DNA from: Phytohabitans sp052068095
GTDB taxonomy: Bacteria; Actinomycetota; Actinomycetes; Mycobacteriales; Micromonosporaceae
Assembly (NCBI RefSeq): GCF_052068095.1
Contig: NZ_JBQHDG010000037.1
Coordinates: 1-64,000, forward strand
Reading direction: 5' to 3'
DNA length: 64,000 nt
The notes under the pieces are model-generated. The model was not told where the DNA came from. It made no database searches and saw only the letters and a list, made by a program, of their open reading frames with translations. The number at the start of each line of letters is the position of its first letter. The stretch's first letter is position 1. The position numbers and the translations under genes were made by a program. Shown here in pieces: positions 17,401 to 26,301 of this stretch.

Positions 17401-18183
17401 CTAGAACCGCACCGGCTCGTGCACCTTGCGCTCCACCAGGGGCCGCACCAGGTCGGCGCGCAGCAGCGCCCGCGCGCACTCGATCGCCACGTCACGGGCG
17501 TCATACGTGGTGCGCAGCAGCAGCAGCGACGGCGAGCCGGGCGGATAGTCCAGCAGCTTGGCCTCCTCGGGGGTGAGGAGCACCGGCTCGAACGACTCGA
17601 CCGCGCGCTCCAGCACGATCCCGTACTCCGTACGCAGGACCTCGTAGAGGCTGCGGTCGGTCAGGTCCACAGTGTCCAGACCAGGCGCGTGGGCGAGCGG
17701 CAGCCAGGTGCGCTCCAGCATGAACGGCACCCGGTCGGCGAGGCGAAGCCGCTCGATCTGCAACACCTCGTCCCCGTCGCCGCAGCCCAGCTCGCGAGCG
17801 ATGGAGGGGGACGGCGGACCGACCCGCTCGGCGAGCACCCGGGTGGAAACCGCGCGTCCGGATGCGCGCAGCGACTCGACGATCGAGAAGTGGCCAAGCA
17901 GCGACTGCTCCAGGCGGCGGGGCGCGACGAACGTGCCGCGGCCCTGGTGGCGCAGGATCAACCCGGCGCGCTCAAGCTCGTCGAGAGCCTCTCGCATCGT
18001 GGACCGGCTGACCTCGTGCTGCTGGGCCAGGTCACGCTCCGGCGGGAGCCGCTCACCGACCCGCCACCGCCCGTCGAGGATCTGTGCCTCCAGCGTCGCG
18101 GCGAGCTGCTGAGCCAAGCGTGTGAGCACCCGCACCCCCTCCGGCGGCAAACCAATTCGAATCTTCATGTGTCGGTGGAGCAC
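17401..18183 (-). CDS. GntR/HutC-family transcriptional regulator of the carbohydrate locus
   Basis: 260 residues from GTG 18183 (an in-frame ATG at 18168 is an alternative; neither has a clear ribosome site). Winged helix about 15-80: DLAQQHEVSRSTMREALDEL is HTH and ILRHQGRGTFVAP the wing. The UTRA ligand domain follows (about 95-255) with LQIERLRLADRVPFMLERTW. HutC-type regulators bind a sugar phosphate or similar effector and are mostly repressors. It is the first gene of the seven-gene minus-strand operon and is divergent from the FAD/ABC/GH42 operon, so it probably controls both through the 151-bp gap. Confidence 0.9.
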   Translation of the reverse strand: MLHRHMKIRIGLPPEGVRVLTRLAQQLAATLEAQILDGRWRVGERLPPERDLAQQHEVSRSTMREALDELERAGLILRHQGRGTFVAPRRLEQSLLGHFSIVESLRASGRAVSTRVLAERVGPPSPSIARELGCGDGDEVLQIERLRLADRVPFMLERTWLPLAHAPGLDTVDLTDRSLYEVLRTEYGIVLERAVESFEPVLLTPEEAKLLDYPPGSPSLLLLRTTYDARDVAIECARALLRADLVRPLVERKVHEPVRF

Positions 18184-18245
18184 GCTACGCCGCTGCCTTC
18201 GAACGCGTCAAGACCAGCTGCTATGCGGCAGCGCAACAGGCCTGA

Positions 18246-18283
18246 AACAAGTTGTTGACCAAGGTCGTAGCCTGCCGTATGGT
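18246..18283 (+). promoter_or_regulatory. Promoter with overlapping palindrome for the FAD/ABC/GH42 operon
   Basis: TTGACC (18255-18260) and TATGGT (18278-18283), spaced 17 bp, form a good sigma-70-type promoter reading into the FAD oxidoreductase gene. AACAA-G-TTGTT (18246-18256) overlaps the -35 box and is a candidate half of a GntR operator. Position and spacing are seen; regulator binding is inference. Confidence 0.55.
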
Positions 18284-18294
18284 TCCGGGCGAGA

Positions 18295-18322
18295 CCAATC
18301 ATGCCAATCACCATACCAATCA
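18295..18322 (+). repeat. Three CCAATCA direct repeats in the operon leader
   Basis: CCAATCA occurs at 18295-18301, 18304-18310 and 18316-18322, just downstream of the -10 box and immediately before the AAGGAG ribosome site. Repeats 9 and 12 bp apart near a start are more likely regulator half-sites than chance, but no known protein is assigned. Confidence 0.4.
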
Positions 18323-18334
18323 AGGAGTCTGTCG

Positions 18335-19678
18335 ATGTCCGGTTCGACCCACGTCATCACGGCGGACGTCGTGGTCGTCGGAGCCGGTTCCGCCGGCACG
18401 TCGGCCGCGATCGCCGCGGGCCGGGCCGGCGCCGACGTCCTCCTCGTGGAAAACAACGGGTTCCTCGGCGGCACCAGCACGGCCGTCCTGGACACGTTCT
18501 ACGGGTTCTTCACGCCCGGCACGCCGGCCCGCAAGGTGGTCGGCGGCATCGGCGACGACGTGCTGGCCGGCCTGCGTGGACTGGGCCCGGTGGTCGCCCG
18601 GCCCAACACCTTCGGCGCCGGCACCGGGATCACCTACCACCCGGACCACCTCAAGGTGGTCTGGGAGCGGCTGGCCACGGGGGCCGGCGTGCGGGTCCTG
18701 CTGCACGCCAAGCTCTTCGCGGCCCACCCGGTCGACGGCGAGGTGCGATCGGCGACGGTCGCCACCAAACACGGTGCGTACGAGCTGCGCGCACCGGTCT
18801 TCGTGGACGCCTCCGGCGACGCCGACCTGTGCCACCACGCCGGCATCGGATACGAGCTCGCCGGTGCCCAGGCGCCGGCGCAGACGCTCACCACCACGTT
18901 CAAGATGGTCAACGTCGACCTGGCCCGCCGACTCGCGACGCCCCGCGCCGAGATCAAGCGGCTGATGCGCGAGGCCGCCGCCTCCGGTGCGTACCGGCTG
19001 CCGCGGCTGGAGGGCAGCGACCACATCACCCCGGTGGACGGCATGACCGCGACGATCATGACCCGGCTGCCGTCTTACGAGACCCGTGGGTCCACTGTGG
19101 TCAACGCCACCGACCCGCTCCTGCTCAGCGCCCGCGAGGTCGAGGGACGTGAGCAGGCCCTGGAGTACGTGCGCTTCCTGCGTGACCGGGTGCCCGGCTA
19201 CGAATCGGCGAGCCTGGCCTCGTTCAGCAGCCAGATCGGGGTGCGGGAGACCCGCCGCGTGCACGGGGACTACCGGCTGGACCGGCAGGACGTGCTCGGG
19301 GCGGCGGCGTTCGAGGACCAGATCGGGCTGTGCGGGGCGCCCATCGAGGACCACCGGGAGGGCACCGACACCGCCTGGGAGTACATCCCGGACGGTGGGG
19401 TCGTCGGCATCCCGTACCGCACGCTCGTGCCGAGGGACGCCACCAACGTGCTGGTGGCAGGGCGCTGTTTCTCCGCGACCCACGACGCGCACGCCTCAGT
19501 GCGCTCCATGGCGCAGTGCATGGCGATGGGGCACGCGGCCGGACTGGCCGCGGCGTCCGCGGTCGCGCACGGCGACGTCCGCAAGGTGGATGTCGCCCGC
19601 CTGCGCGACCAGCTACGCGAACAGGGCGCGATCGTCCGCCACGGCGACGCGACCACCACCGAAGAACATCGGAGTTGA
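18335..19678 (+). CDS. FAD-dependent oxidoreductase (FAD_oxidored family)
   Basis: 447 residues from ATG 18335 with AAGGAG 7 bp upstream. Rossmann FAD site at the N-terminus: VVVVGAGSAGTSAA (GxGxxG, 16-21) with acidic Glu in VLLVEN; GFLGGTSTA is the second flavin contact; C-terminal NVLVAGRCFSATHDAHASVR and MAMGHAAGLAAA close the FAD site. This family (PF12831 type) oxidises diverse small substrates and is common in actinobacterial sugar operons, though most members lack a defined substrate. No signal peptide, so it acts in the cytoplasm. First gene of the importer operon, so its substrate is probably the imported glycoside or released sugar. Confidence 0.85.
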   Translation: MSGSTHVITADVVVVGAGSAGTSAAIAAGRAGADVLLVENNGFLGGTSTAVLDTFYGFFTPGTPARKVVGGIGDDVLAGLRGLGPVVARPNTFGAGTGITYHPDHLKVVWERLATGAGVRVLLHAKLFAAHPVDGEVRSATVATKHGAYELRAPVFVDASGDADLCHHAGIGYELAGAQAPAQTLTTTFKMVNVDLARRLATPRAEIKRLMREAAASGAYRLPRLEGSDHITPVDGMTATIMTRLPSYETRGSTVVNATDPLLLSAREVEGREQALEYVRFLRDRVPGYESASLASFSSQIGVRETRRVHGDYRLDRQDVLGAAAFEDQIGLCGAPIEDHREGTDTAWEYIPDGGVVGIPYRTLVPRDATNVLVAGRCFSATHDAHASVRSMAQCMAMGHAAGLAAASAVAHGDVRKVDVARLRDQLREQGAIVRHGDATTTEEHRS

Positions 19679-19681
19679 CCC

Positions 19682-20956
19682 ATGAAGCTCGCGTCGCGGC
19701 GCCTCGGCGCCCTCCTCATACCGTTGTTGCTGGCCACCACCGCGACCGCCTGCGGCGGCGACGACGAAAGCGGCGACACGAACTCGCTGTCCCTGCTCAC
19801 CCCGGCCGCGGCCGGGTCCGCCGGCGGCCAGGTGCTGCGGTCGGTCATCGACGGCTTCACCAAGGAGACCGGCATCCAGGTGCGGATCGACACCGCGGGC
19901 GAGGATCTGCCGACCGTTTTCGAGACCTCCGTCGCCGCCGGGCGGCAGGCCGACCTCGTGCACATCAACCCGGTCGACAAACCGCTCACCTGGATCGACA
20001 ACGGTGTCGTCGTCCCTGTGCAGTCCTATATGGACGAGTGGGGCCTGCGCGACCGCCTCACCGGCGGCGCCGTCGACGAGTGGACCAGGCCCGACGGCAA
20101 GATGCAGGGCTTCCCGTTCGAGGGCTACCAGTGGCCCATCTGGTACAACAAGGCACTGCTCACCAAGGCCGGCGTCACCGAGGTACCCACCACAGTGGAC
20201 CAGCTTTTCGGCGCCGCCACCAAGCTCCGCGCGGCCGGGATCCAGCCGATGGCCGTCGGTGGCAACGACTGGACCGGGCAAAAGCTCTTCTTCCAGATCA
20301 TCCAGTCGTACCTGAGCGCCGACGCGGCCAAGGAGGCGTTCGCCAAGGGCGGCTGGTGCGCAAACCCGACGCTGATGAAGGGCATCGAGCTGTTCACCTC
20401 GCTACGCGACGCCAAGGTCTTCGGCGACAACGCCGAGGGCTTCACCGCGCAGAGCATGGTGGCCGACTTCTACGGCAAGAAGGCGGCGATGATGCCGGCC
20501 GGCACGTGGGAGTTCGCCCAGGTGCCCAAGGAGATGGTCGGCGACATCGTGCTCGGCGGCATGCCGCTGCCAACCGGCGCCACGTTCACCAAGCCGACCG
20601 CGTACGAGGGCACCTCCAACGGGTTTTGGGTCAGCCAGAACGGCGCCAAGAAGCTCGACGCCGTGCGCAAGTTCATCGAGTACATGTACCGGCCGCAGAC
20701 CGTCGCCACGTTCGTCAAGGACGCCTCCATGATCATGGCGCTGAAGGCCGACGCGGCCAGCCTTCCAGCCGACCAGCCACTGCTGAAGGCGGCACAAGGT
20801 GATCTGCCGACCACAGTGGACTATGCCGTGCTGCCCGACCGGTACGTGCCAGGCAACCTCAGCCAGAGCGTCATCCGGGACGCGGCGGTCGCGTTCACCA
20901 GCGGCAAGTCTCCGACCGACATCTGCGGCACGTTCGACAAGACGTACAAGGGCTAA
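19682..20956 (+). CDS. Sugar ABC transporter substrate-binding lipoprotein
   Basis: 424 residues. ATG 19682, 3 bp after the previous stop, behind GGAG. Lipoprotein signal with Cys24 (ATTATAC-GG). Family 1 extracellular solute-binding protein: SLLTPAAAGSAGGQVLRSVIDGFTKETGIQ start, QWPIWYNKALLTKAGV hinge segment, and GTWEFAQVPKEM late. It captures a sugar or oligosaccharide outside the membrane and delivers it to the two permeases encoded next. No ATPase is encoded here, so a shared MsiK-type ATPase elsewhere in the genome is expected, as for many actinomycete sugar importers. Confidence 0.9.
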   Translation: MKLASRRLGALLIPLLLATTATACGGDDESGDTNSLSLLTPAAAGSAGGQVLRSVIDGFTKETGIQVRIDTAGEDLPTVFETSVAAGRQADLVHINPVDKPLTWIDNGVVVPVQSYMDEWGLRDRLTGGAVDEWTRPDGKMQGFPFEGYQWPIWYNKALLTKAGVTEVPTTVDQLFGAATKLRAAGIQPMAVGGNDWTGQKLFFQIIQSYLSADAAKEAFAKGGWCANPTLMKGIELFTSLRDAKVFGDNAEGFTAQSMVADFYGKKAAMMPAGTWEFAQVPKEMVGDIVLGGMPLPTGATFTKPTAYEGTSNGFWVSQNGAKKLDAVRKFIEYMYRPQTVATFVKDASMIMALKADAASLPADQPLLKAAQGDLPTTVDYAVLPDRYVPGNLSQSVIRDAAVAFTSGKSPTDICGTFDKTYKG

Positions 20957-20959
20957 CCG

Positions 20960-21898
20960 GTGACCGGAATAGCGCAGCTGGTGCGGCGGGGCGGCCGGGC
21001 GACCGGGCCGCTCCCGCCGGCACCGCCGCGGCGGGCACGGCGGCGCGGGGCGACCTCCCTGCTCGCCGTCCCGGCCTTCGTCTGGTATCTGGTCTTTCTC
21101 GTCGGTCCGCTGGTCAGCGTCTTCTTCTTCAGCCTCACCGACGCGTCCACATTGATCGCGCCGTGGCACGTGGTCGGGCTGGACAACTTCCGCGCCGTGC
21201 TGACCGACGACGTGTTCTGGACGTCGGCGAAGAACACCGCGATCCAGGTCGGCGTCGTCGTGCCGGTGATGGTGGTGCTCGGGTTCATGCTCGGCTACTA
21301 CCTGTTCCTCCGCCCACCGCTCGCCGGGCTGCTGCGCATTCTGTTCTTCACCTCGGCGCTGCTGTCGGTCGCCACCAAGGCGATGATCTTCTACGCGGTA
21401 CTCGCCCCGGACGGACTCGTCAACCAGGGCCTGAGCGGGCTCGGCCTGGACGGGCTGCGCAACAACTGGCTCGCCAACCCGGACACCGTGCTACCGGTCA
21501 TCATGGCCACCGACCTGTGGGCCGGCGTCGGCTTCCTCGCCGTGCTCTTCAGCGCCCAACTGACCGCGCTACCCGCCGAGGTCATCGACGCGTCCAAGCT
21601 GGACGGTTGCGGTCACTGGCGCACCATGTGGCACGTCGCGTTCGGGATGGTGCAAGGGTTCGTCGGCGTGGTCGCGATGCTCCAGTACCTGTGGACCCTC
21701 TTCCTATCCGCCACGACCGTGCTGCTGCTGACCCGCGGCGGCCCGGGCACCAGCTCGTTCACCCTGTCGTTTCTGGTGTGGAGCAAGGCGTTCCAGCAAT
21801 CCGACATCGGGTACAGCCAGGCGGTCGGGGTGCTGCTGTTCGCCCTCGGCCTGGCCGGCGCCGTCCTCATCAGAATCGGCCTCCGGAGCAGGACATGA
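20960..21898 (+). CDS. Sugar ABC transporter permease 1 (MalF type)
   Basis: 312 residues, GTG 20960. Six membrane segments, the first at about 35-57 (LLAVPAFVWYLVFLVGPLVSVFFF) after a basic cytoplasmic head. The EAA loop that docks the ATPase is EVIDASKLDGCGHWRTMWHV. Partner of the next permease, which overlaps its stop by 4 bp (ATGA), giving coupled translation at a 1:1 ratio. Confidence 0.9.
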   Translation: MTGIAQLVRRGGRATGPLPPAPPRRARRRGATSLLAVPAFVWYLVFLVGPLVSVFFFSLTDASTLIAPWHVVGLDNFRAVLTDDVFWTSAKNTAIQVGVVVPVMVVLGFMLGYYLFLRPPLAGLLRILFFTSALLSVATKAMIFYAVLAPDGLVNQGLSGLGLDGLRNNWLANPDTVLPVIMATDLWAGVGFLAVLFSAQLTALPAEVIDASKLDGCGHWRTMWHVAFGMVQGFVGVVAMLQYLWTLFLSATTVLLLTRGGPGTSSFTLSFLVWSKAFQQSDIGYSQAVGVLLFALGLAGAVLIRIGLRSRT

Positions 21899-22737
21899 GC
21901 GTACGCCGCCGCAAGACCGGACCGGGCATGGTCGTGAGCCACGTTCTCGTATGGGCCTACGCGGCGGTACTCGCACTGCCCCTCTACTACCTGCTGGTCT
22001 CGTCGCTGAAGGACAACACGGAGATCTTCTCCAGCGCGTTCAGCCTCCCGAAGCAGTGGCTCTGGCAAAACTACCGGGACGCGTGGGAGTTCGTCTCGCT
22101 GGGGCCGGCACTGCTCAACTCCGCGCTCGTCACCGGCGCCGCCGAGGTCCTCATGGTCGCGGTCGTCGTACCCGCCGCGTACGCGCTGGCCCGCGACGAG
22201 GGCTGGGCCGGCCGGCTGATCGAGCGGTCGATGGCGTTGGGCTTTCTCATCCCCGGCTTCGCCGCGCTCGTGCCGACCGTGCTGCTGGCCATCTCGCTCG
22301 GCCTCTACCAGACCCGCACATTCCTGATCCTGTACTACGTCGGCACGTCGATCCCGCTCGCGGTGGTGCTGCTGACCCAGTACATGCGGGCGATCCCGCG
22401 CGAGCTCGACGACAGCGCGCGGCTGGACGGCGCCGGCCCGCTACAGGCGTTGGCCCGCATCTACCTGCCGCTGGCCATGCCCGCCGTCTCCACCGTGCTG
22501 CTGCTCAACTTCATCAACGTGTGGAACGAATACCTCATCGCGCTGGTCGTCGCCGGCCCGTCCGCCGACATCCGGACCGCGCAGGTGGCGCTGCCCACGC
22601 TCGTCACCAACGTCTCGGCCCAGTACGGCTTGCTCACCGCCGGCACGGTCATCACCCTGCTGCCGGTGTACGCCGCGTACCTGCTGCTGCGCCGCCGCAT
22701 GGAGCAGGCCCTGCTGTCCGGCGCGCTGAAGGGATAA
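21895..22737 (+). CDS. Sugar ABC transporter permease 2 (MalG type)
   Basis: 280 residues from ATG 21895 (overlaps the previous stop as ATGA). Six membrane segments; the EAA loop is ELDDSARLDGAGPLQALARI, followed by LPLAMPAVSTVLLLNFINVWNEYL, the classical end of MalG-type permeases. Forms the heterodimeric channel with the preceding gene. The GH42 gene starts 9 bp after it, so the import and cleavage steps are made together. Confidence 0.9.
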   Translation: MSVRRRKTGPGMVVSHVLVWAYAAVLALPLYYLLVSSLKDNTEIFSSAFSLPKQWLWQNYRDAWEFVSLGPALLNSALVTGAAEVLMVAVVVPAAYALARDEGWAGRLIERSMALGFLIPGFAALVPTVLLAISLGLYQTRTFLILYYVGTSIPLAVVLLTQYMRAIPRELDDSARLDGAGPLQALARIYLPLAMPAVSTVLLLNFINVWNEYLIALVVAGPSADIRTAQVALPTLVTNVSAQYGLLTAGTVITLLPVYAAYLLLRRRMEQALLSGALKG

Positions 22738-22745
22738 GACCCACG

Positions 22746-24773
22746 ATGCTCCACTTCGGTGCCGCGTACTACACCGAGTACATGCCGGTCGATCGGCTCC
22801 AGATCGACCTGGACCTCATGCGTGACGCGGGTTTCACGGTGATCCGGGTCGGCGAGTCGGTCTGGTCGACCTGGGAGCCCCGGGACGGACAGTTCGATGT
22901 GGACTGGCTCGCACCGGTGCTCGACGGAGCGCACACGCGCGGCATCGGCGTGGTGCTCGGCACACCCACATACGCCGTGCCGCCTTGGCTGCAACACAAG
23001 GTGCCGGAGATCGCCGCCGAGATCGGCACCGGACGCCGGGTGGCATGGGGCGCCCGCCAGGAGATCGACATCACCCACCCGGCGTACCTTTTCCACGCCG
23101 AGCGGGTCATCCGCCGCGTCCTCGCCCGCTACGCGCCACATCCGGCTGTCATCGGGTACCAGCTGGACAACGAGCCGGGGCTGCATGTGCTGCACAACGC
23201 ACAGGTCTTCGCCCGCTTCGTCGCCCGGCTGCGCGCGGCGTACGGCGACGTGGACACGCTCAACGACCGCTGGGGCCTGACCCACTGGTCCCACCGGTTG
23301 GCGGAGTGGGACGAACTGTGGCCGCCAGACGGCAACCTCGTTCCCCAGTACGATCTGGCCTGGCGGCGCTTCCAGGCGGAGCTGACCACCGAGTTCGTCG
23401 ACTGGCAGGCGGGGATCGTGCGGGAGTACGCACGGCCGGACCAGTTTCTTACCACGTGCGTCGACTACGCCCGACCAGCGGTCGACGACGTGGCGGTCGC
23501 CGCCGGTCTGGACCTCGCCTCGGCCAACATCTACTACGCGGCCCGGGACGGGCTCGCCGCGAGCACCGAGGGGAGTCTCGACTGGCCACCCTCGGGCGCC
23601 TGGTCGTTGTACTACAACGCCGACCGCGCGTGGTCGACAAAGCAGGCGCCGTACCTGGTGACCGAGACCAACGCGACCTCGGTCGGGCCGGCCTGGCTCA
23701 ACCAGCCCGGGTACGACGGACAGTGGCGCCAGGTCGGCTGGGCGCTGGTCTCCCGGGGCGCCCGCTCCGTGCAGTACTGGCACTGGCACACCCTGCACCA
23801 CGGTCCGGAGGCCTACTGGGGCGGGATCCTGCCGCACAGCCTCGTGCCGGACCGGGTGTACGAGCAGGTGGCCGCGCTCGGCGGCGATCTGCGTGCCGCC
23901 GGCGACGCGCTCGACGGCCTGCGGCCGGACGCGGACGTGGCGTTCGTCCACTCGCTACCGTCCAAATGGGCCTTCGAGTTCGCGCCTCCACTGTCCCAGG
24001 CGCACGGAGGACCGGATCATGCCGCGTACGAGCGGATCACCTCGGCGTTCTACCGGGGGTGGTGGACGGCTGGTGCACAGGTCCGCTTCGTACACGGTGG
24101 AGAGCTCAGCCGGTATCCGGTGGTGGTGGCCGCCGGCCTCTACGTCGCCGACGACGCCACGCTGGAGCTGCTGCGCGCGTACGCCGAGGCGGGCGGCCAC
24201 CTCGTGCTCGGCCCGCGCACCGGGTACGCCGACGCCGACGGCCGGGTCCGGAGCGCGCTGGCACCACCGGGCTTCGCCTCCGCGGCGGGCGTGAGCTACA
24301 CCGAGTACGCCAACGTCTCCGCACTGCCCGTGCGCGCGACCGCCGGGTCGCCGCTCGCGCTCCCGCCGGACGCCCGCGGTACAGCCTGGGTCGACGGGCT
24401 ACGCAGCGCCGGCGCTACCCCGCTGGCCGTCTACGACGACCCGCACTACGGGCGCTGGCCGGCGGTGACGACCGCGGCGTACGGCGCCGGCCGGATCACC
24501 TGCGTCGGCACGGTGCCGTCGCCGAGCCTCGCCGAGGCGCTCGCCCGATGGGCCACCCCGGCGCCGGTGTCCGGGCTTCCCGCCGCCAAGCCCGTCCACA
24601 CCACCAGCGCACGACTGGCTGACGGGCGCCGCGCCTGGTTCGTCCACAACTGGTCCGCGACCGGGGTAAGGGCGCCCGTCCCGTTCGAGGCCGTCGACCT
24701 GCTCACCGGCGACCAGGTCGGCGGCGACCTCGACTTGGGGGCGTGGGACGTGCGGGTGCTGGTCAGCCGCTGA
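22746..24773 (+). CDS. GH42 beta-galactosidase
   Basis: 675 residues from ATG 22746, matching the family start MLHFGAAYYTEY; the longer frame upstream overlaps the permease. Domain A barrel about 1-385 with acid/base Glu143 in YQLDNEPG and nucleophile Glu307 in LVTETNATS, both in the expected places; trimerisation domain (about 395-600) and small beta domain at the end. Cytoplasmic. Family role: release of terminal beta-galactose (some members act on beta-galacto-oligosaccharides or alpha-L-arabinosides). Last gene of the importer operon, ending 19 bp from the convergent protease gene. Confidence 0.9.
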   Translation: MLHFGAAYYTEYMPVDRLQIDLDLMRDAGFTVIRVGESVWSTWEPRDGQFDVDWLAPVLDGAHTRGIGVVLGTPTYAVPPWLQHKVPEIAAEIGTGRRVAWGARQEIDITHPAYLFHAERVIRRVLARYAPHPAVIGYQLDNEPGLHVLHNAQVFARFVARLRAAYGDVDTLNDRWGLTHWSHRLAEWDELWPPDGNLVPQYDLAWRRFQAELTTEFVDWQAGIVREYARPDQFLTTCVDYARPAVDDVAVAAGLDLASANIYYAARDGLAASTEGSLDWPPSGAWSLYYNADRAWSTKQAPYLVTETNATSVGPAWLNQPGYDGQWRQVGWALVSRGARSVQYWHWHTLHHGPEAYWGGILPHSLVPDRVYEQVAALGGDLRAAGDALDGLRPDADVAFVHSLPSKWAFEFAPPLSQAHGGPDHAAYERITSAFYRGWWTAGAQVRFVHGGELSRYPVVVAAGLYVADDATLELLRAYAEAGGHLVLGPRTGYADADGRVRSALAPPGFASAAGVSYTEYANVSALPVRATAGSPLALPPDARGTAWVDGLRSAGATPLAVYDDPHYGRWPAVTTAAYGAGRITCVGTVPSPSLAEALARWATPAPVSGLPAAKPVHTTSARLADGRRAWFVHNWSATGVRAPVPFEAVDLLTGDQVGGDLDLGAWDVRVLVSR

Positions 24774-24792
24774 GCCGACGCGCTCTCCGTCT

Positions 24793-26082
24793 TCAGGGGC
24801 ACGGGTGGGACGGCCGGTTGCCGATGGAGAGATGTACGGCCGTGCCTGGCAGGACCATCGCGCCCGCGGCCGGGTTTTGGTTCATCACCCGCCCGATGTT
24901 GTTGCACGTGTCGTCGACGGGAAACGACACCGTCCCCCGAACGAAGCCGGCCGCGGCGAGTGCCGCATCCGCCTGCGCCAGCGTGCTTCCGACGACATTG
25001 GGCACCCTCGGATGCTTCCACTCGACGTAGACGTTCGCGCTGGCCGCGGTTTGCTGTTTGACGGTTATCTTCATGTTTCCGAGCGGGTTGGCCCAGGGAA
25101 CACCGACCGACAGCTTCGAGTCGAAGAAGCCGTTCTGCGGCGCCATGTCGAGCAACTGCGACCTGCTCGGAAAGCCCGGCAACTCCGCGTGGACAAACAC
25201 TCCCAGCGAGTTGGGAGGAAACGTCGCGTCGACGCCGATCGGCTGCCGGTACTCAATCCACAGGGTGACGCCGCCGTCCTTAAAACGCACCACCTGGAGG
25301 CCCGCTCCGTTGTTCTCCAGCGGCTGGAGCGCATACGCCCCACCGCCCGCTGGCACGTCCAGCATCCGCCCGGACAGCCAGCCGAGCTGGAACTGATGCG
25401 GTGCGGTGAAGCTGCCCGCCGCGTTGTTGCCCATGGCACTGAATGGATCGGCGTACTCGAGGGAGGCACACGAGGTGCTCAGCGTCACCCGTTGGCCATT
25501 GGGGTCCATGCACTCCAACCCGTTCGCGTGCGAGAGGCCGAACGAGGCGTGGGCCAACTCCTGGACCACGACGAGCAGGCTCAGGCCGAATCCACCGTTG
25601 AGCCAGGCCCGCCCGCCGCCTCCCCATCCGGCCGCGCATGACGGCATGCGCGCGAAGTAGTAGACCACCATGCTGTACACACTCAGGTCCGGCACCGGCG
25701 CCTGCTCCTGTACGGCCTGATCGGCGTTGTCGGCAACGTCATCGAGGAACGGGCCGTCGCATTTTCCAGGCACCGTCATGCGCGGCGGCGTGATGCTGAT
25801 CGGCCCGGTGCTGCTGGTCTGCCAGCCCGTGTGCTTGCCATGCGACACCGCCGTGTACCAGTCCCGGTGGCGGTGCACCGCACTGGCTACTTCGGTGATC
25901 GATCGATCCACTGGGGCCGCCGGAGAGTTGTTTCCCGCCTCCCAGGTCACCTGTATGACCAGCAGCCGGGGCACGGACGGCGCGGCCGCGGCGGGGCCCG
26001 GTGCGGAGGAGACGGCGGCGACCGCGAACACCGCCAGAGCGACCACCGCCGACCACACTGACCAACCACGTCGGGTCTTCAT
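24793..26082 (-). CDS. Secreted M11 gametolysin-like metalloprotease with QExxH site and PASTA domain
   Basis: 429 residues. Sec signal peptide 1-34 (core VVALAVFAVAAVSS, end AAAAP). The catalytic domain shows VVVQELAHASFGLSHANG (171-188): the zinc-type motif has Gln174 where His is usual, followed by Glu175, His178 and His185. A Met-turn-like YADPFSAMGNN (Met217) and HQFQLGW follow, the order seen in M11 gametolysin-like peptidases. A beta domain comes next, and residues 358-425 are one PASTA domain (PNVVGSTLAQADAALAAAGF), which in other proteins binds peptidoglycan or beta-lactams. Likely cell-wall-associated. The gene shares a 17-bp upstream site with two neighbours. Confidence 0.8.
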   Translation of the reverse strand: MKTRRGWSVWSAVVALAVFAVAAVSSAPGPAAAAPSVPRLLVIQVTWEAGNNSPAAPVDRSITEVASAVHRHRDWYTAVSHGKHTGWQTSSTGPISITPPRMTVPGKCDGPFLDDVADNADQAVQEQAPVPDLSVYSMVVYYFARMPSCAAGWGGGGRAWLNGGFGLSLLVVVQELAHASFGLSHANGLECMDPNGQRVTLSTSCASLEYADPFSAMGNNAAGSFTAPHQFQLGWLSGRMLDVPAGGGAYALQPLENNGAGLQVVRFKDGGVTLWIEYRQPIGVDATFPPNSLGVFVHAELPGFPSRSQLLDMAPQNGFFDSKLSVGVPWANPLGNMKITVKQQTAASANVYVEWKHPRVPNVVGSTLAQADAALAAAGFVRGTVSFPVDDTCNNIGRVMNQNPAAGAMVLPGTAVHLSIGNRPSHPCP

Positions 26083-26132
26083 TCGCAGCTCCTTCGTCTC
26101 GATGTCGGATGCCGGCGCTCCGCTGTAGGAGC

Positions 26133-26150
26133 GTCGGTCAGCCGACCGAC
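26133..26150. promoter_or_regulatory. Operator-like site A upstream of the M11-like gene
   Basis: GTCGGTC (26133-26139) and GACCGAC (26144-26150) are perfect 7-bp inverted arms with a 4-nt spacer. Located 51 bp upstream of the M11-like start. One of four copies of consensus TYGRTCRRYCGACCGAC in this region. Confidence 0.6.
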
Positions 26151-26249
26151 CGGGAGCGTAACAAGCCCCGAGATTCCCGACAAGGGTGACCGTCTTGCAT
26201 CCGACATCTGGTGGCTGGCCTGGCGATCGGGTGCTACTTTAGGCGGCGA

Positions 26250-26266
26250 TCGGTCGACCGACCGAC
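26250..26266. promoter_or_regulatory. Operator-like site B upstream of the SnoaL-like gene
   Basis: TCGGTCGACCGACCGAC, 36 bp upstream of the SnoaL-like start at 26302. It differs from site A only at two central positions and contains the perfect 12-bp palindrome TCGGTCGACCGA. Confidence 0.6.
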
Positions 26267-26301
26267 ACGTTTGTATCTTCCGCGAACGGAAGGTGGCCCG
26301 T

